Shown: piece by piece, positions 16,466 to 25,183 of the stretch
Layout: each line of letters starts with the position of its first letter
How positions within the stretch are numbered: the first letter of the stretch is position 1
Assembly: GCF_019456655.1 (NCBI RefSeq)
Contig: NZ_CP080332.1
Location: 5,580,001-5,644,000 of the forward strand
Source of the DNA: Mycolicibacterium diernhoferi
Lineage (GTDB): Bacteria > Actinomycetota > Actinomycetes > Mycobacteriales > Mycobacteriaceae
DNA length: 64,000 nt
Direction: 5' to 3'
Position numbers and translations under genes: made by a program
The notes under the pieces: generated by a model
Database searches by the model: none
What the model was told of the DNA's origin: nothing
The model's input: the letters and a program-made list of their open reading frames with translations, nothing else

Positions 16466-17550
16466 CCGGCCGTCGCTGGATCGTGGTGGCACTCCTGGCG
16501 ATCGTCGCGGTCTCCGTCCTCAGCGCCTATCTGACCGCGCCCCGGACGGGCGGTCTGATGGAGGCCGATTCGACCTCGCCGGACGGGGCGCACGCCCTGG
16601 TCACCCTGTTGCGGGAGCACGGGGTGGAGGTGGTGGTCGCCGACGATGTGGACGCGGTCGCGTCAGCGGCGCGCCCGGACACCCTGATCCTCATCGCCCA
16701 GACGTTCTTCCTGCTCGACGACGACGGGTTGAACCGGCTGGCCGGACTGCCCGGGGATCGGCTGCTGGTCGCCCCGTCCGCCCGCACCCGGGAACGCCTG
16801 GCCCCGGCGGTGCAGCTGGACGGTTCCATCCAGTTCGGTGGACGACCGGATTGCGAACTACGGGAAGCGATCACCTCCGGCGATGTCCAGTTCGGCATCA
16901 GTGACAGCTTCCGCCGCGAGGATGACCTGCCCGCCATCCGCTGTTATGGCGGTGCGCTGCTGCGCTATACGGACGCCGATCGCACCATCACGGTGGTCGG
17001 CAGTTCGGACTTCATGACCAACTCCGGCCTGTCTGGGCCCGGCAGCGCGGCGCTGGCGATGAATCTGGCCGGCACCCACGACCGGGTGATCTGGTACGCG
17101 CCGCAGCGTATCGAAGGTGAATCCAGCGGCGAGGCATCGCTGTTGGATCTGGCTCCGCCTCAGGTCGGGTGGGTGGTGTTGCAGCTGTGCGTGGTGGTGG
17201 CACTGCTGGCCTGGTGGCGCGGGCGGCGGCTGGGCCCGCTGGTCGCCGAGCCACTGCCGGTGGTGGTCCGGGCGTCGGAGACGGTTCAGGGCCGGGGCCG
17301 GTTGTACCGCTCCCATCGTGCCCGTGACCGTGCCGCCGACGCGCTGCGCGCCGCCACGCTCACCCGGCTGCTCCCCCGGCTCGGACTCGCGCGCAACGCC
17401 GCACCGTCGGCGGTGACCCAGGCCGTGGCCCGACGCACCGGGAGTGACTGCGGCGCCGTGCTGTTCGGGCCCGCACCCGGTACCGACGCCGAACTTCTCG
17501 CCCTCGCCCACCACCTCGACGATCTCGAAAGGCAGGTCGCCCAGTCGTGA
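16462..17550 (+). CDS. DUF4350 membrane protein
   Basis: 362 residues (Rv3691-like). The N-terminal anchor (about 5-24) is followed by a DUF4350-type domain starting GLMEADSTSPDGAHALVTLLREHGV. A second transmembrane helix (about 234-254, WVVLQLCVVVALLAWWRGRRLG) precedes a basic cytoplasmic tail. The topology puts the central domain outside the membrane, like the GATase-like domains of this family. It overlaps its neighbours by 4 bp on both sides (ATGA and GTGA), showing translational coupling to DUF4129 and moxR2. Confidence 0.82.
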   Translation: MTGRRWIVVALLAIVAVSVLSAYLTAPRTGGLMEADSTSPDGAHALVTLLREHGVEVVVADDVDAVASAARPDTLILIAQTFFLLDDDGLNRLAGLPGDRLLVAPSARTRERLAPAVQLDGSIQFGGRPDCELREAITSGDVQFGISDSFRREDDLPAIRCYGGALLRYTDADRTITVVGSSDFMTNSGLSGPGSAALAMNLAGTHDRVIWYAPQRIEGESSGEASLLDLAPPQVGWVVLQLCVVVALLAWWRGRRLGPLVAEPLPVVVRASETVQGRGRLYRSHRARDRAADALRAATLTRLLPRLGLARNAAPSAVTQAVARRTGSDCGAVLFGPAPGTDAELLALAHHLDDLERQVAQS

Positions 17551-18500
17551 CGACACCTCCACACCCCCGGGACGCGCTGCTCGCGCTGCGCACCGAGATC
17601 TCCAAGGCCGTGGTCGGCCAGGACGCCGTGGTGAGCGGCCTGGTCATCGCCTTGCTCTGCCGCGGCCATGTCCTCCTCGAAGGCGTGCCAGGGGTCGCCA
17701 AGACGCTGTTGGTGCGCAGCCTGGCCGCCACCTTGGCACTGGATTTCAAACGGGTGCAGTTCACCCCGGACCTGATGCCCGGCGATGTCACCGGGTCGCT
17801 GGTCTACGACGCCCGCACCGCCGAATTCGAGTTCCGGGCCGGGCCGGTGTTCACCAATCTGCTCTTGGCCGACGAGATCAACCGCACACCACCGAAAACC
17901 CAGGCCGCGCTGCTGGAGGCCATGGAGGAACGTCAGGTCACCGTGGACGGACAGGCCCGCCCGCTGCCTGATCCGTTCATCGTCGCGGCGACCCAGAACC
18001 CGATCGAGTACGAGGGCACCTACCAGCTGCCCGAGGCGCAGCTGGACCGCTTCCTGCTCAAACTGAATGTGGGACTGCCGCCCCGCGATCAGGAGATCGC
18101 CATCCTGGGCCGGCACGCGGGCGGATTCGACCCGCGCGATCTGTCCGGGCTGACTCCGGTGGCCGGCCCGGCCGAACTGGCCGCCGGGCGCGAAGCGGTC
18201 CGCAACGTCCGGGTGGCCCCGGAGATCCTCGGCTACCTGGTCGACATCGCAACGGCCACAAGGAATTCCCCGTCCATCCAACTCGGGGTGTCTCCGCGCG
18301 GCAGCACGGCCCTACTGGCCACCGCACGCGCGTGGGCCTGGCTGTCCGGCCGCGACTACGTCACCCCCGACGATGTGAAGGCGATGGCCGGCCCGACCCT
18401 GCGTCACCGCATCGCGCTGCGCCCGGAAGCCGAGTTGGAGGGGGCGGACCCCGACGGTGTGCTGGCCGGAATCCTGGCCTCGGTCCCGGTGCCCCGCTAG
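17547..18500 (+). CDS. moxR2: MoxR-family AAA+ ATPase
   Basis: 317-residue AAA+ ATPase (Rv3692-like). Walker A GVPGVAKT is at residues 46-53 and Walker B LLLADEINR at about 107-115. The sensor region ATQNPIEYEGTYQLPEAQLDRF is the MoxR signature. MoxR proteins are chaperones that act with DUF58/von Willebrand-factor-A partners, often in metal insertion or envelope stress. GTG start coupled to DUF4350, and its TAG overlaps the GTG of the DUF58 gene (TAGTG), so the ATPase and its presumed partner are made together. Confidence 0.9.
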   Translation: MTTPPHPRDALLALRTEISKAVVGQDAVVSGLVIALLCRGHVLLEGVPGVAKTLLVRSLAATLALDFKRVQFTPDLMPGDVTGSLVYDARTAEFEFRAGPVFTNLLLADEINRTPPKTQAALLEAMEERQVTVDGQARPLPDPFIVAATQNPIEYEGTYQLPEAQLDRFLLKLNVGLPPRDQEIAILGRHAGGFDPRDLSGLTPVAGPAELAAGREAVRNVRVAPEILGYLVDIATATRNSPSIQLGVSPRGSTALLATARAWAWLSGRDYVTPDDVKAMAGPTLRHRIALRPEAELEGADPDGVLAGILASVPVPR

Positions 18501-19855
18501 TGATTCCGGCGGGCTGGGGCGGAGCGACCGGGGGATTGACACTGTCGGGCCGGGCCGGGCTGGTGGCCTTGATCGGCATTCTGCCGATCGTGGTGTCCCC
18601 TTGGCCGGCATCGACTTTCGCCATCGTGCTGGCGGTGCTCGCCGTCGCTCTGGGCACCGATGCCGCGCTCGCGGCGAGCCCCCGGCGGCTGGTCGTGCAG
18701 CGGTCGGGTGACACCTCGGCGCGGCTGGGACAGAGCGTGGACAGCATCGTCGAGATCCACAATCCGGGCCGCCGGGTGCGGGGCGAGATGCGGGACGCCT
18801 GGGCTCCCAGTGCCCGCGCCCGCCCACGCACCCGAGCGCTGGACATCCCCGCCGGCGGGCGAGCCCGCCTGGTCACCACCCTGGCACCGGTCCGGCGCGG
18901 CGATCAGATCGCCGCGCAGGTCACCGTGCGCACGGTCGGCCCACTCGGGCTGGCCGGGCGGCAGCGCTCCCACGACGCGCCCCACCGGGTGCGCATCCTG
19001 CCGCCGTTCCTGTCCCGCAAGCACCTGCCCTCCCGGCTGGCCAAACTCCGCGAGCTCGACGGCATGGTGCCGGTGCTGATCCGCGGGCAGGGCACCGAAT
19101 TCGATTCGCTTCGTGAGTATGTCGACGGTGACGACGTCCGGTCCATCGACTGGCGTGCGACCGCGCGCCGCGCCGATGTGGTGGTGCGGACCTGGCGGCC
19201 CGAACGGGACCGGCGGGTGGTCGTCGTGCTGGACACCGGCCGGACGTCGGCGGGCCGGATCGGCGTGGATCCCACCTCCTCCGATCCCGCCGGATGGCCG
19301 CGCCTGGACTGGTCGATGGACGCCGCGCTGCTCCTGGCGGCCCTGGCTTCCCGGGCCGGGGATCGCGTGGATTTCCTTGCCCACGACCGGGTTTCCCGAG
19401 CCGCCGTGTTCAACGCCACACGCGGCCAGCTGCTCGCGTCGCTGGTGACGGCGATGGCTCCGCTGCAGCCGGCGCTGGTGGAATCCGATACCGCCGCAAT
19501 GGTCGCCGCGATCACACGCCGGGTCCGCCGGCGCGCCCTGGTGGTGTTGCTCACCGATCTGAACGCCTCGGCCCTGGACGAGGGCCTGATGTCGGTGCTG
19601 CCACAACTGGCCGGCAGGCACCAGGTACTGCTGGCCGCGGTCGCCGACCCGCGGGTGGACGCGCTGGCAGCCGGCCGGGCCGACGCAGCGCAGGTCTACG
19701 ACGCGGCGGCGGCCGAACGCCTCCGCAACGACAGGCACGCCATCGCCGCGCGGCTGCGCAACCACGGTGTCGACGTCATCGACGCGCTGCCCGACCAACT
19801 GGCGCCCGCCCTCGCCGACCGTTACCTGGCAATGAAGGCCGCGGGCCGGCTCTAG
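18500..19855 (+). CDS. DUF58 (VWA-like) protein, MoxR partner
   Basis: 451 residues (Rv3693-like). Two hydrophobic segments near the N-terminus (about 18-50) anchor a beta-rich domain. Then comes the DUF58 signature GTEFDSLREYVDGDDVRSIDWRATAR and a vWA-like fold with VVVLDTGRTSAG (MIDAS-type D-x-G/S-x-S variant). The GTG at 18500 overlaps the moxR2 stop. Its own TAG and the TAG of the convergent SpoIIM-like gene share the four bases CTAG at 19852-19855, leaving no intergenic space. Confidence 0.87.
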   Translation: MIPAGWGGATGGLTLSGRAGLVALIGILPIVVSPWPASTFAIVLAVLAVALGTDAALAASPRRLVVQRSGDTSARLGQSVDSIVEIHNPGRRVRGEMRDAWAPSARARPRTRALDIPAGGRARLVTTLAPVRRGDQIAAQVTVRTVGPLGLAGRQRSHDAPHRVRILPPFLSRKHLPSRLAKLRELDGMVPVLIRGQGTEFDSLREYVDGDDVRSIDWRATARRADVVVRTWRPERDRRVVVVLDTGRTSAGRIGVDPTSSDPAGWPRLDWSMDAALLLAALASRAGDRVDFLAHDRVSRAAVFNATRGQLLASLVTAMAPLQPALVESDTAAMVAAITRRVRRRALVVLLTDLNASALDEGLMSVLPQLAGRHQVLLAAVADPRVDALAAGRADAAQVYDAAAAERLRNDRHAIAARLRNHGVDVIDALPDQLAPALADRYLAMKAAGRL

Positions 19856-20844
19856 GCCGTGGGTACCACGTCGGGCGCGTCATCGATGTCCCCGGTCTCC
19901 CCGGCCCGGGAGGCCTTGGCACCGAAGTGGAAAACATAGGCCAGAAAAGCGATCTCGGCGGTCACGCCGACGGTGATCCGGGCCCAGGTCGGTAACGGGG
20001 ACGGAGTCACCAGCGCTTCGATGAGCCCGGAGATCAGCAACACCACGACCAGTCCGCCGGCCACCGACATGACGGCGCGGCCACGCTCGGCGAGCAGTTG
20101 GCCGCGGGGCCGGTCCCCCGGTGAGATCACCGACCAGCCCAGTCGCATCCCCGCAGCCGCCGCCAGGAACACCGCGGTGAGTTCCAGCAGACCGTGCGGG
20201 GTCAGCAGACCCAGGAACACATCCCCCTTGCCGGCCCCGAACATCAGCCCGCCGGACACCCCCACATTGGCGGCGTTCTGGAACAGCACCCACGGGATCG
20301 GCAGGCCCGCCAGGATGGCGAACACGATGCACTGCGCGGCCACCCAGGCATTGTTGACCCACACCCGCAGAGCGAACGAACCGGCCGGATTCTCGCTGTA
20401 GTACGAGGCGAAGTCGTGGTTGATCAACTGCTCCAGTTCAGCTGGTGTCCCGATCGCGGCCCGCACCTCCGGACTACCGGCCACCCAGAATCCGACGAGC
20501 AGCGCGACGAACAGGAAACCCAGCGCCGACCCGAGCCACCAGCGCCTGCAGTCGTAGGCGACGACCGGAAATGAGACCGTCCAGAACCGGAGGAACTCGC
20601 TGCCCAGCGGGGCACGTTCACCGGTGATCGCGGCGCGCGCCCGCGCGATCAGGCCGGACAGCCGGCCGACCAGGACCGCATCGGTGGTGGCACTGCGGAC
20701 CATGGAGAGGTGGGTGGACACCCGTTGGTAGAGGTCGACCAGTTCGTCGATCTCGGCGCCGGTGAGGTTGCGCCGCCGTTTGGTCAGCTCCTCGAGCCGG
20801 TTCCACGCCGGGCTGTGGGCGAGCACGAACGCGTCGACATCCAC
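19852..20844 (-). CDS. SpoIIM-family (stage II sporulation protein M) membrane protein
   Basis: 330 residues (Rv3694c-like). A cytoplasmic helical N-terminal half (to about 110) begins MDVDAFVLAHSPAWNRLEEL. Four to five membrane helices follow with FFxNN-like motifs characteristic of SpoIIM: ALRVWVNNAWVAAQC and LLTPHGLLELTAVF. Actinobacteria that do not sporulate keep this gene beside MoxR/DUF58/RDD genes, so a role in that membrane complex is likelier than sporulation. Divergent from the RDD gene with only 27 bp between start codons. Confidence 0.87.
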   Translation of the reverse strand: MDVDAFVLAHSPAWNRLEELTKRRRNLTGAEIDELVDLYQRVSTHLSMVRSATTDAVLVGRLSGLIARARAAITGERAPLGSEFLRFWTVSFPVVAYDCRRWWLGSALGFLFVALLVGFWVAGSPEVRAAIGTPAELEQLINHDFASYYSENPAGSFALRVWVNNAWVAAQCIVFAILAGLPIPWVLFQNAANVGVSGGLMFGAGKGDVFLGLLTPHGLLELTAVFLAAAAGMRLGWSVISPGDRPRGQLLAERGRAVMSVAGGLVVVLLISGLIEALVTPSPLPTWARITVGVTAEIAFLAYVFHFGAKASRAGETGDIDDAPDVVPTA

Positions 20845-20871
20845 GGGTGCGATCCTAGTAGCGTCGCGGGC

Positions 20872-21636
20872 ATGGCCTTCCAGCCCGAACCTCTGGTGAC
20901 CGGCGACGCCGTGCAGCTCGATGTGTCGATCGCCCAGCTGCCGGTCCGCGCGCTGGCCGCGTTGATCGACGTCACGGTGATGGCCGCCGGTTACGCGGTG
21001 CTGACCGTGCTGTGGGCGCTGACCCTGCGCGACTTCGACCCGGCACTGTCGGCGGCCGTGTTGATCATCTTCATGGTGCTGGTGCTGGTCGGGTATCCGG
21101 TGGTGTTCGAGACCGCGACGCGCGGCCGGTCGCTGGGCAAGATGGCCCTGGGGTTGCGGGTGGTATCCGATGACGGCGGTCCGGAACGGTTGCGGCAGGC
21201 AGCTTTTCGTGCGCTGTCCAGCGTCATCGAGATCTGGATGCTGACCGGCGGCCCGGCGGTCATCTGCAGCATGCTCTCACCGAGGGGCAAACGGATCGGT
21301 GACGTGTTCGCCGGCACCATGGTGATCAGTGAGCGCGCGCCGCGGTTGAACCCGCCACCCCCGATGCCGCCGGAACTGGCCTGGTGGGCGGCCACCCTGC
21401 AGTTGTCCGGGCTCGGCCCCGAGCAGGCCGATATGGCCCGGCAGTTCCTGTCCCGCGCCACCGGACTCGAGCCCGGACTGCGCGAGCAGATGGGGCGCCG
21501 GATCGCCGCGGACGTGGCGGCCCGGATCTCGCCGCCGCCCCCGCCGGACGTGCCACCTGAGTTGATGCTGGCCGCGGTGCTGGCCGAACGGCACCGTCGC
21601 GAGCTGGCGCGCCTGCAGGCCCGCCTACCCAGCTGA
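20872..21636 (+). CDS. RDD family membrane protein
   Basis: 254 residues (Rv3695-like). The RDD domain has the Arg/Asp pair in PVRALAALIDVTVMAAGY, a second helix (VLIIFMVLVLVGYPVVFE) and the TRGRSLGKMALGLRVV segment, then a third helix. The C-terminal half is a soluble helical region with Pro-rich linkers (NPPPPMPPEL, SPPPPPDVPPEL). Function unknown; some RDD proteins are cation antiporters. ATG 20872 is chosen because upstream sequence overlaps the divergent SpoIIM gene. Confidence 0.85.
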   Translation: MAFQPEPLVTGDAVQLDVSIAQLPVRALAALIDVTVMAAGYAVLTVLWALTLRDFDPALSAAVLIIFMVLVLVGYPVVFETATRGRSLGKMALGLRVVSDDGGPERLRQAAFRALSSVIEIWMLTGGPAVICSMLSPRGKRIGDVFAGTMVISERAPRLNPPPPMPPELAWWAATLQLSGLGPEQADMARQFLSRATGLEPGLREQMGRRIAADVAARISPPPPPDVPPELMLAAVLAERHRRELARLQARLPS

Positions 21637-21639
21637 GAC

Positions 21640-21665
21640 AAATTGGGACATCGATGTCCCAATTT
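21640..21665. promoter_or_regulatory. LfrR operator, perfect 26-bp palindrome
   Basis: Half-site AAATTGGGACATC at 21640-21652 is followed immediately by its exact reverse complement to 21665. It sits 27 bp before the TetR start codon and is immediately followed by likely promoter sequence, as expected for autoregulation of a repressor that also controls the downstream efflux gene. Confidence 0.85.
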
Positions 21666-21691
21666 GGATCTACACAGGTACACTATGCGCC

Positions 21692-22255
21692 ATGAGTGTC
21701 TCCGTCGTGGCCGAGACCGGGGCGCGTGGTCGTACCCGGCGCGCGATCGTCGAAGCCGCCATCTCGGTCATCACCGACAACCCGGCCGCCACCCTGAGCG
21801 ATATCGCCGAGGTCGCCGGCGTCGGCCGCAGCACACTGCACCGCCACTTCCCCGAACGCACCGATCTGCTGCGCGCGGTCGCCCTCCAGGTACACGCAGC
21901 CAGCAACGCCGCCATCGAGGCAGCCGACCCCACCTGCGGACCCGTGCTCGCGGCGTTACGGCGCGTGGTCGAAGGTCACCTCGACCTCGGCCCGATATTC
22001 GTCTACATCTACACCGAGCCGACCATCCAGGCCGATCCGGAACTGGCCGCCCACCTCGATACCGGCGACGAAGTGATCGCCGAAATCCTGGCCCGCGCCA
22101 GCGCCGACAAGCCGGCGTACCCGCCCGGCTGGGCACGCCGGGTGTTCTGGTCGCTGCTGCTGGCCGGTTACGACGCCATCAAGCAGGACGGCACCCCGCG
22201 GCACCAGGTCGTCGACGCCATCATGCACAGCCTCACCAAGGGAACCATCACATGA
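21692..22255 (+). CDS. lfrR: TetR-family repressor of LfrA efflux
   Basis: 187-residue TetR regulator. The N-terminal HTH covers about residues 13-58, with LSDIAEVAGVGRSTLHRHFPERTDLL. The ligand domain carries DLGPIFVYIYTEPTIQADPEL and YPPGWARRVFWSLLLAGYDA, closely resembling M. smegmatis LfrR, which binds fluoroquinolone/dye ligands and represses lfrA. A perfect palindrome lies upstream. The stop overlaps the ATG of the efflux gene (ATGA). Identification is from remembered similarity plus gene order. Confidence 0.87.
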   Translation: MSVSVVAETGARGRTRRAIVEAAISVITDNPAATLSDIAEVAGVGRSTLHRHFPERTDLLRAVALQVHAASNAAIEAADPTCGPVLAALRRVVEGHLDLGPIFVYIYTEPTIQADPELAAHLDTGDEVIAEILARASADKPAYPPGWARRVFWSLLLAGYDAIKQDGTPRHQVVDAIMHSLTKGTIT

Positions 22256-23763
22256 CCACCGGGTCGCTCGCCACACCGACGATCCCGACCCGCCGCGCGT
22301 GGGTCGCACTCGCAGTCCTCGCGCTACCGGTCCTGCTGATCGCCATCGACAACACCGTGCTGGCCTTCGCACTGCCGGTGATCGCCGAGGACTTCCGCCC
22401 GTCGGCATCCACGCAGCTGTGGATCGTCGACGTCTACTCGCTGGTGCTGGCCGCCCTCCTGGTCGCCATGGGCAGCCTCGGGGACCGGATCGGCCGGCGC
22501 CGGCTGCTGATGATCGGCGGCACCGGATTCATGGTGGTCTCCGCCGCGGCGGCCTTCGCGCCCAGCGCCGAGATGCTGGTCCTCGCGCGTGCCGTGCTCG
22601 GCTTCTTCGGAGCCATGTTGATGCCGTCCACGCTGTCGCTGATCCGCAACATCTTCACCGATGCGTCCGCACGCCGTCTGGCGATCGCCATCTGGGCGTC
22701 CTGCTTCACGGCGGGTTCGACGCTGGGACCGATCGTCGGTGGCGCACTGTTGCAGCATTTCCACTGGGGCGCGGTGTTTTTGATCGCGGTGCCGGTCCTG
22801 CTGCCGCTGCTCATCCTGGGACCCAAGCTGATCCCGGAGTCCCGCGACCCGAATCCGGGTCCGATGGACCCGGTCAGTGTGGTGTTGTCGTTCGTGGCGA
22901 TGTTGCCTCTGGTGTGGGCGATCAAGACCGGCGCCCACGACGGTCTGTCGATCCTGGTGCTGGCCGCCGCGGCGGTCGGCCTCGCTGCGGGCGCGCTGTT
23001 CGTGCGGCGGCAGAACCGACGGGACATCCCCATGCTCGACATGGCGTTGTTCCGCTCCGCCCCGTTCACGTCCTCGGTGCTGGCCAACTTCCTGTCGATC
23101 GTCGGCCTGATCGGGTTCATCTTCTTCGTGTCCCAGCACCTTCAGCTGGTGCTCGGGTTGAGCCCGTTGGAGGCGGGCCTGGTCACGCTGCCCGGCGCGG
23201 TGGTGTCGATGATCGCCGGCATTTCGGTGGTCAAGGCGGCCAAGCGGTTCAGCGCGCAGGCCCTGATGGTGACCGGCCTGGTGTTCGTCGCCGCGGGCTT
23301 CATCATGATCCTGCTGTTCCGCCATGATCTCTCGGTCGCGGCGATCATCGTGTCGTTCGTGGTGCTGGAGTTCGGTGTCGGTGTCTCCCAGACGATTTCC
23401 AACGACACCATCGTGGCCTCGGTCCCCCCGGCGAAAGCCGGTGCCGCATCGGCGGTTTCCGAAACCGCCTACGAACTGGGCGCGGTGGTCGGCGCGGCCA
23501 CCCTGGGCACCATCTTCACCGCGTTCTACCGGGCGAATGTCGAGGTGCCGGCCGGACTGACACCGAGCCAGGCCGGGGATGCCGCCGAGAGCATCGCCGG
23601 CGCGACGGCGGTGGCCCGCGAGGTGCCGGCGCCGATCGCCGACAAGCTCCTCGAATCGGCCCACACCGCGTTCGACTCGGGGATCGCCCCGACCGCGATC
23701 ATCGCGGCGACGCTGGTGCTCGCCGCCGCGATGATCGTCATCGTCGCCTTCCGGCGGGTCTGA
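22252..23763 (+). CDS. lfrA: LfrA-type multidrug efflux MFS transporter (DHA2, 14 TM)
   Basis: 503-residue major-facilitator protein of the EmrB/QacA class, with about 14 membrane helices. Motif A GDRIGRRRLLMIGG follows helix 2. Motif D1 near the N-terminus (LLIAIDNTVLAFALPVIAEDF) has the D-N-T-V typical of drug:H+ antiporters with 14 helices. In M. smegmatis LfrA exports fluoroquinolones, ethidium and acriflavine by proton antiport. It follows the TetR gene with 4-bp overlap. Its TGA abuts the stop of the convergent GjpA-like gene, the two stops forming TGATCA. Confidence 0.9.
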   Translation: MTTGSLATPTIPTRRAWVALAVLALPVLLIAIDNTVLAFALPVIAEDFRPSASTQLWIVDVYSLVLAALLVAMGSLGDRIGRRRLLMIGGTGFMVVSAAAAFAPSAEMLVLARAVLGFFGAMLMPSTLSLIRNIFTDASARRLAIAIWASCFTAGSTLGPIVGGALLQHFHWGAVFLIAVPVLLPLLILGPKLIPESRDPNPGPMDPVSVVLSFVAMLPLVWAIKTGAHDGLSILVLAAAAVGLAAGALFVRRQNRRDIPMLDMALFRSAPFTSSVLANFLSIVGLIGFIFFVSQHLQLVLGLSPLEAGLVTLPGAVVSMIAGISVVKAAKRFSAQALMVTGLVFVAAGFIMILLFRHDLSVAAIIVSFVVLEFGVGVSQTISNDTIVASVPPAKAGAASAVSETAYELGAVVGAATLGTIFTAFYRANVEVPAGLTPSQAGDAAESIAGATAVAREVPAPIADKLLESAHTAFDSGIAPTAIIAATLVLAAAMIVIVAFRRV

Positions 23764-24966
23764 TCAGGCTGCTGCCCGCGGATTTCCCGCGCGCTTCGGT
23801 GAGCTCTTGCCCGAGGCGGCCTTCTTGAGGCTGGGCCGGGTGGCAACCGGTGCGGCCTCTTCGGGCTCCTCGATCTCCGCCTCCTCGGTCGGCTCGGCCA
23901 CGGCCTCGGTGTCATCGGCCGGGGCCTCGGCAACGGGTGCCTCCGCCGGGGCTTCGGCCGCGGGCACCTCTGCCGGGGCCTCGGCAACGGGCGCCTCGGC
24001 CGGGACTTCCGCCGCGGGCGCCTCGGCCGGGGCGTCGGTGTTGCTCACCGGGGTCACCGTCGGTACACCGGCGTCCGCCTCGGCACCCGGGAGCGAGATC
24101 GTCAGGGTGGGCGCGTCAGCGTCGGGCACAGTGGCCACGGACGCGGCCAGGTTGGCGGTCCGGTTCACCGAGGCGGGCTGACCCGCCTTGAGCGCGTTGA
24201 CGAGCATCATCCGGATGAAAGGCACCGTTCCGGTGGTGAACTCCTCGGCGTGCAGCACGATGTTGGACAGCACGTCGGCGATGCCGTTCTGCACGGCGTT
24301 GATGATCTTCGCCGGGTTCAACGACGTCAGCGAGGCCAACACCGCCTTGGTGCTGATGACGATCTGCTGCACCAGCGGGGTCGAGCCGGTATCGAATCCG
24401 ATGCCGACGGTCGAGGCGACCGTCGCCAGCACGACACTCAGCCCCACGTCGAACAGTGCCGGCACCATCGCCTGTCCGACCTTGAACGGCCGCTCGAGCA
24501 TCGGCTGCAACGGTGTCCACACTCCGTAGATGAGATTCATGATCGGATTCAGGCCGCTCAACAACAGACTGTCGATTGCGGCATTGATCTTGCCCTGGCC
24601 GATCAGGGAACCGGCCTCCTTGAGCGCCGCGGGCAGGCCCTCGACGAGCTCACCGATGGCAGCACCGCCGGCGCGGATCGCCTGCGCCAGCTGATCGACG
24701 GTGTACCTCTGGTTGGCGAGGATCTGCCGCAGGATCGGCAGTGGGTCGGCGATCTCGCTGCGGATTGTCTGGTTCAACCACTCGCCGGCCTCGATGACCA
24801 CCGGCTTGAAGACCGTGATGGGGTTCTCGATCGAGGTGGTCAGGGCGACCGCGGGGGGCGGGCTCAGGTCCGGATGCGGCGCGATCGGGGTCACCGCGAT
24901 CACGCTCGCACCAACCAGTGCCACCCCGGCGGTGATGTACGGCTTCATGGACAACTGCATTGACAT
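23764..24966 (-). CDS. GjpA-like secreted/envelope protein with Ala-Pro-Glu-rich tail
   Basis: 400 residues. The N-terminus MSMQLSMKPYITAGVALVGA...VTPIAP looks like a signal sequence. A mostly helical, amphipathic domain (about 45-280) follows, of the type annotated as outer-membrane porin GjpA in Gordonia and mycobacteria; porin activity is family annotation, not visible here. The C-terminal ~120 residues are a low-complexity, highly acidic tract of repeated EAPVAEAPAE/APAEVPAAEA units, then a basic end (KKAASGKSSPKRAG). The ATG at 24966 has a GAAGGG site 10 nt upstream; an alternative ATG lies two codons later. Confidence 0.75.
   Translation of the reverse strand: MSMQLSMKPYITAGVALVGASVIAVTPIAPHPDLSPPPAVALTTSIENPITVFKPVVIEAGEWLNQTIRSEIADPLPILRQILANQRYTVDQLAQAIRAGGAAIGELVEGLPAALKEAGSLIGQGKINAAIDSLLLSGLNPIMNLIYGVWTPLQPMLERPFKVGQAMVPALFDVGLSVVLATVASTVGIGFDTGSTPLVQQIVISTKAVLASLTSLNPAKIINAVQNGIADVLSNIVLHAEEFTTGTVPFIRMMLVNALKAGQPASVNRTANLAASVATVPDADAPTLTISLPGAEADAGVPTVTPVSNTDAPAEAPAAEVPAEAPVAEAPAEVPAAEAPAEAPVAEAPADDTEAVAEPTEEAEIEEPEEAAPVATRPSLKKAASGKSSPKRAGNPRAAA
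23930..24032 (-). repeat. Short imperfect repeats coding Ala-Pro-Glu tract
   Basis: Degenerate tandem units of 24 and 36 bp encode alternating APAEAPVAEAPAE and EVPAAEAPAEAP. They are repeats within the coding region of the GjpA-like protein, not an independent element. Confidence 0.7.
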
Positions 24967-25006
24967 CGTTTGCCAACCCTTCGTGGAGTACCCCCGGACC
25001 GGACAC

Positions 25007-25026
25007 AACTTACTCAGCAGTAAGTT
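25007..25026. promoter_or_regulatory. Inverted repeat upstream of the GjpA-like gene
   Basis: AACTTACT, spacer CAGC, AGTAAGTT: a perfect 8-bp inverted repeat about 40 bp before the start codon, in the position of a repressor operator or a promoter-overlapping site. The regulator is unknown. Confidence 0.55.
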
Positions 25027-25164
25027 GACGTCAAGCGAGATTTGTAAAGTGACATGCCCTGCCATCTGCAGTATTGCGCACATTGCGCGTTGGGGACGTT
25101 GCTGCTGAGAGGGGTTATTGCACCTTCAGTAAAGCTGGGCAAACCGACGTACACGCAGAATCAA

Positions 25165-25183
25165 TAGTTGCCTCTAGCAACTA
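25165..25183. promoter_or_regulatory. Second inverted repeat in the same gene-free region
   Basis: TAGTTGC, spacer CTCTA, GCAACTA: a perfect 7-bp inverted repeat in A+T-richer sequence about 200 bp upstream of the GjpA-like gene. It may be an operator; no associated regulator gene is adjacent. Confidence 0.4.

Noticed and set aside
22324..23664. A 446-codon minus-strand frame opposite lfrA
   Set aside because: Rich in His, Arg and Gln without hydrophobic core or motifs; antisense to a clear 14-helix transporter.
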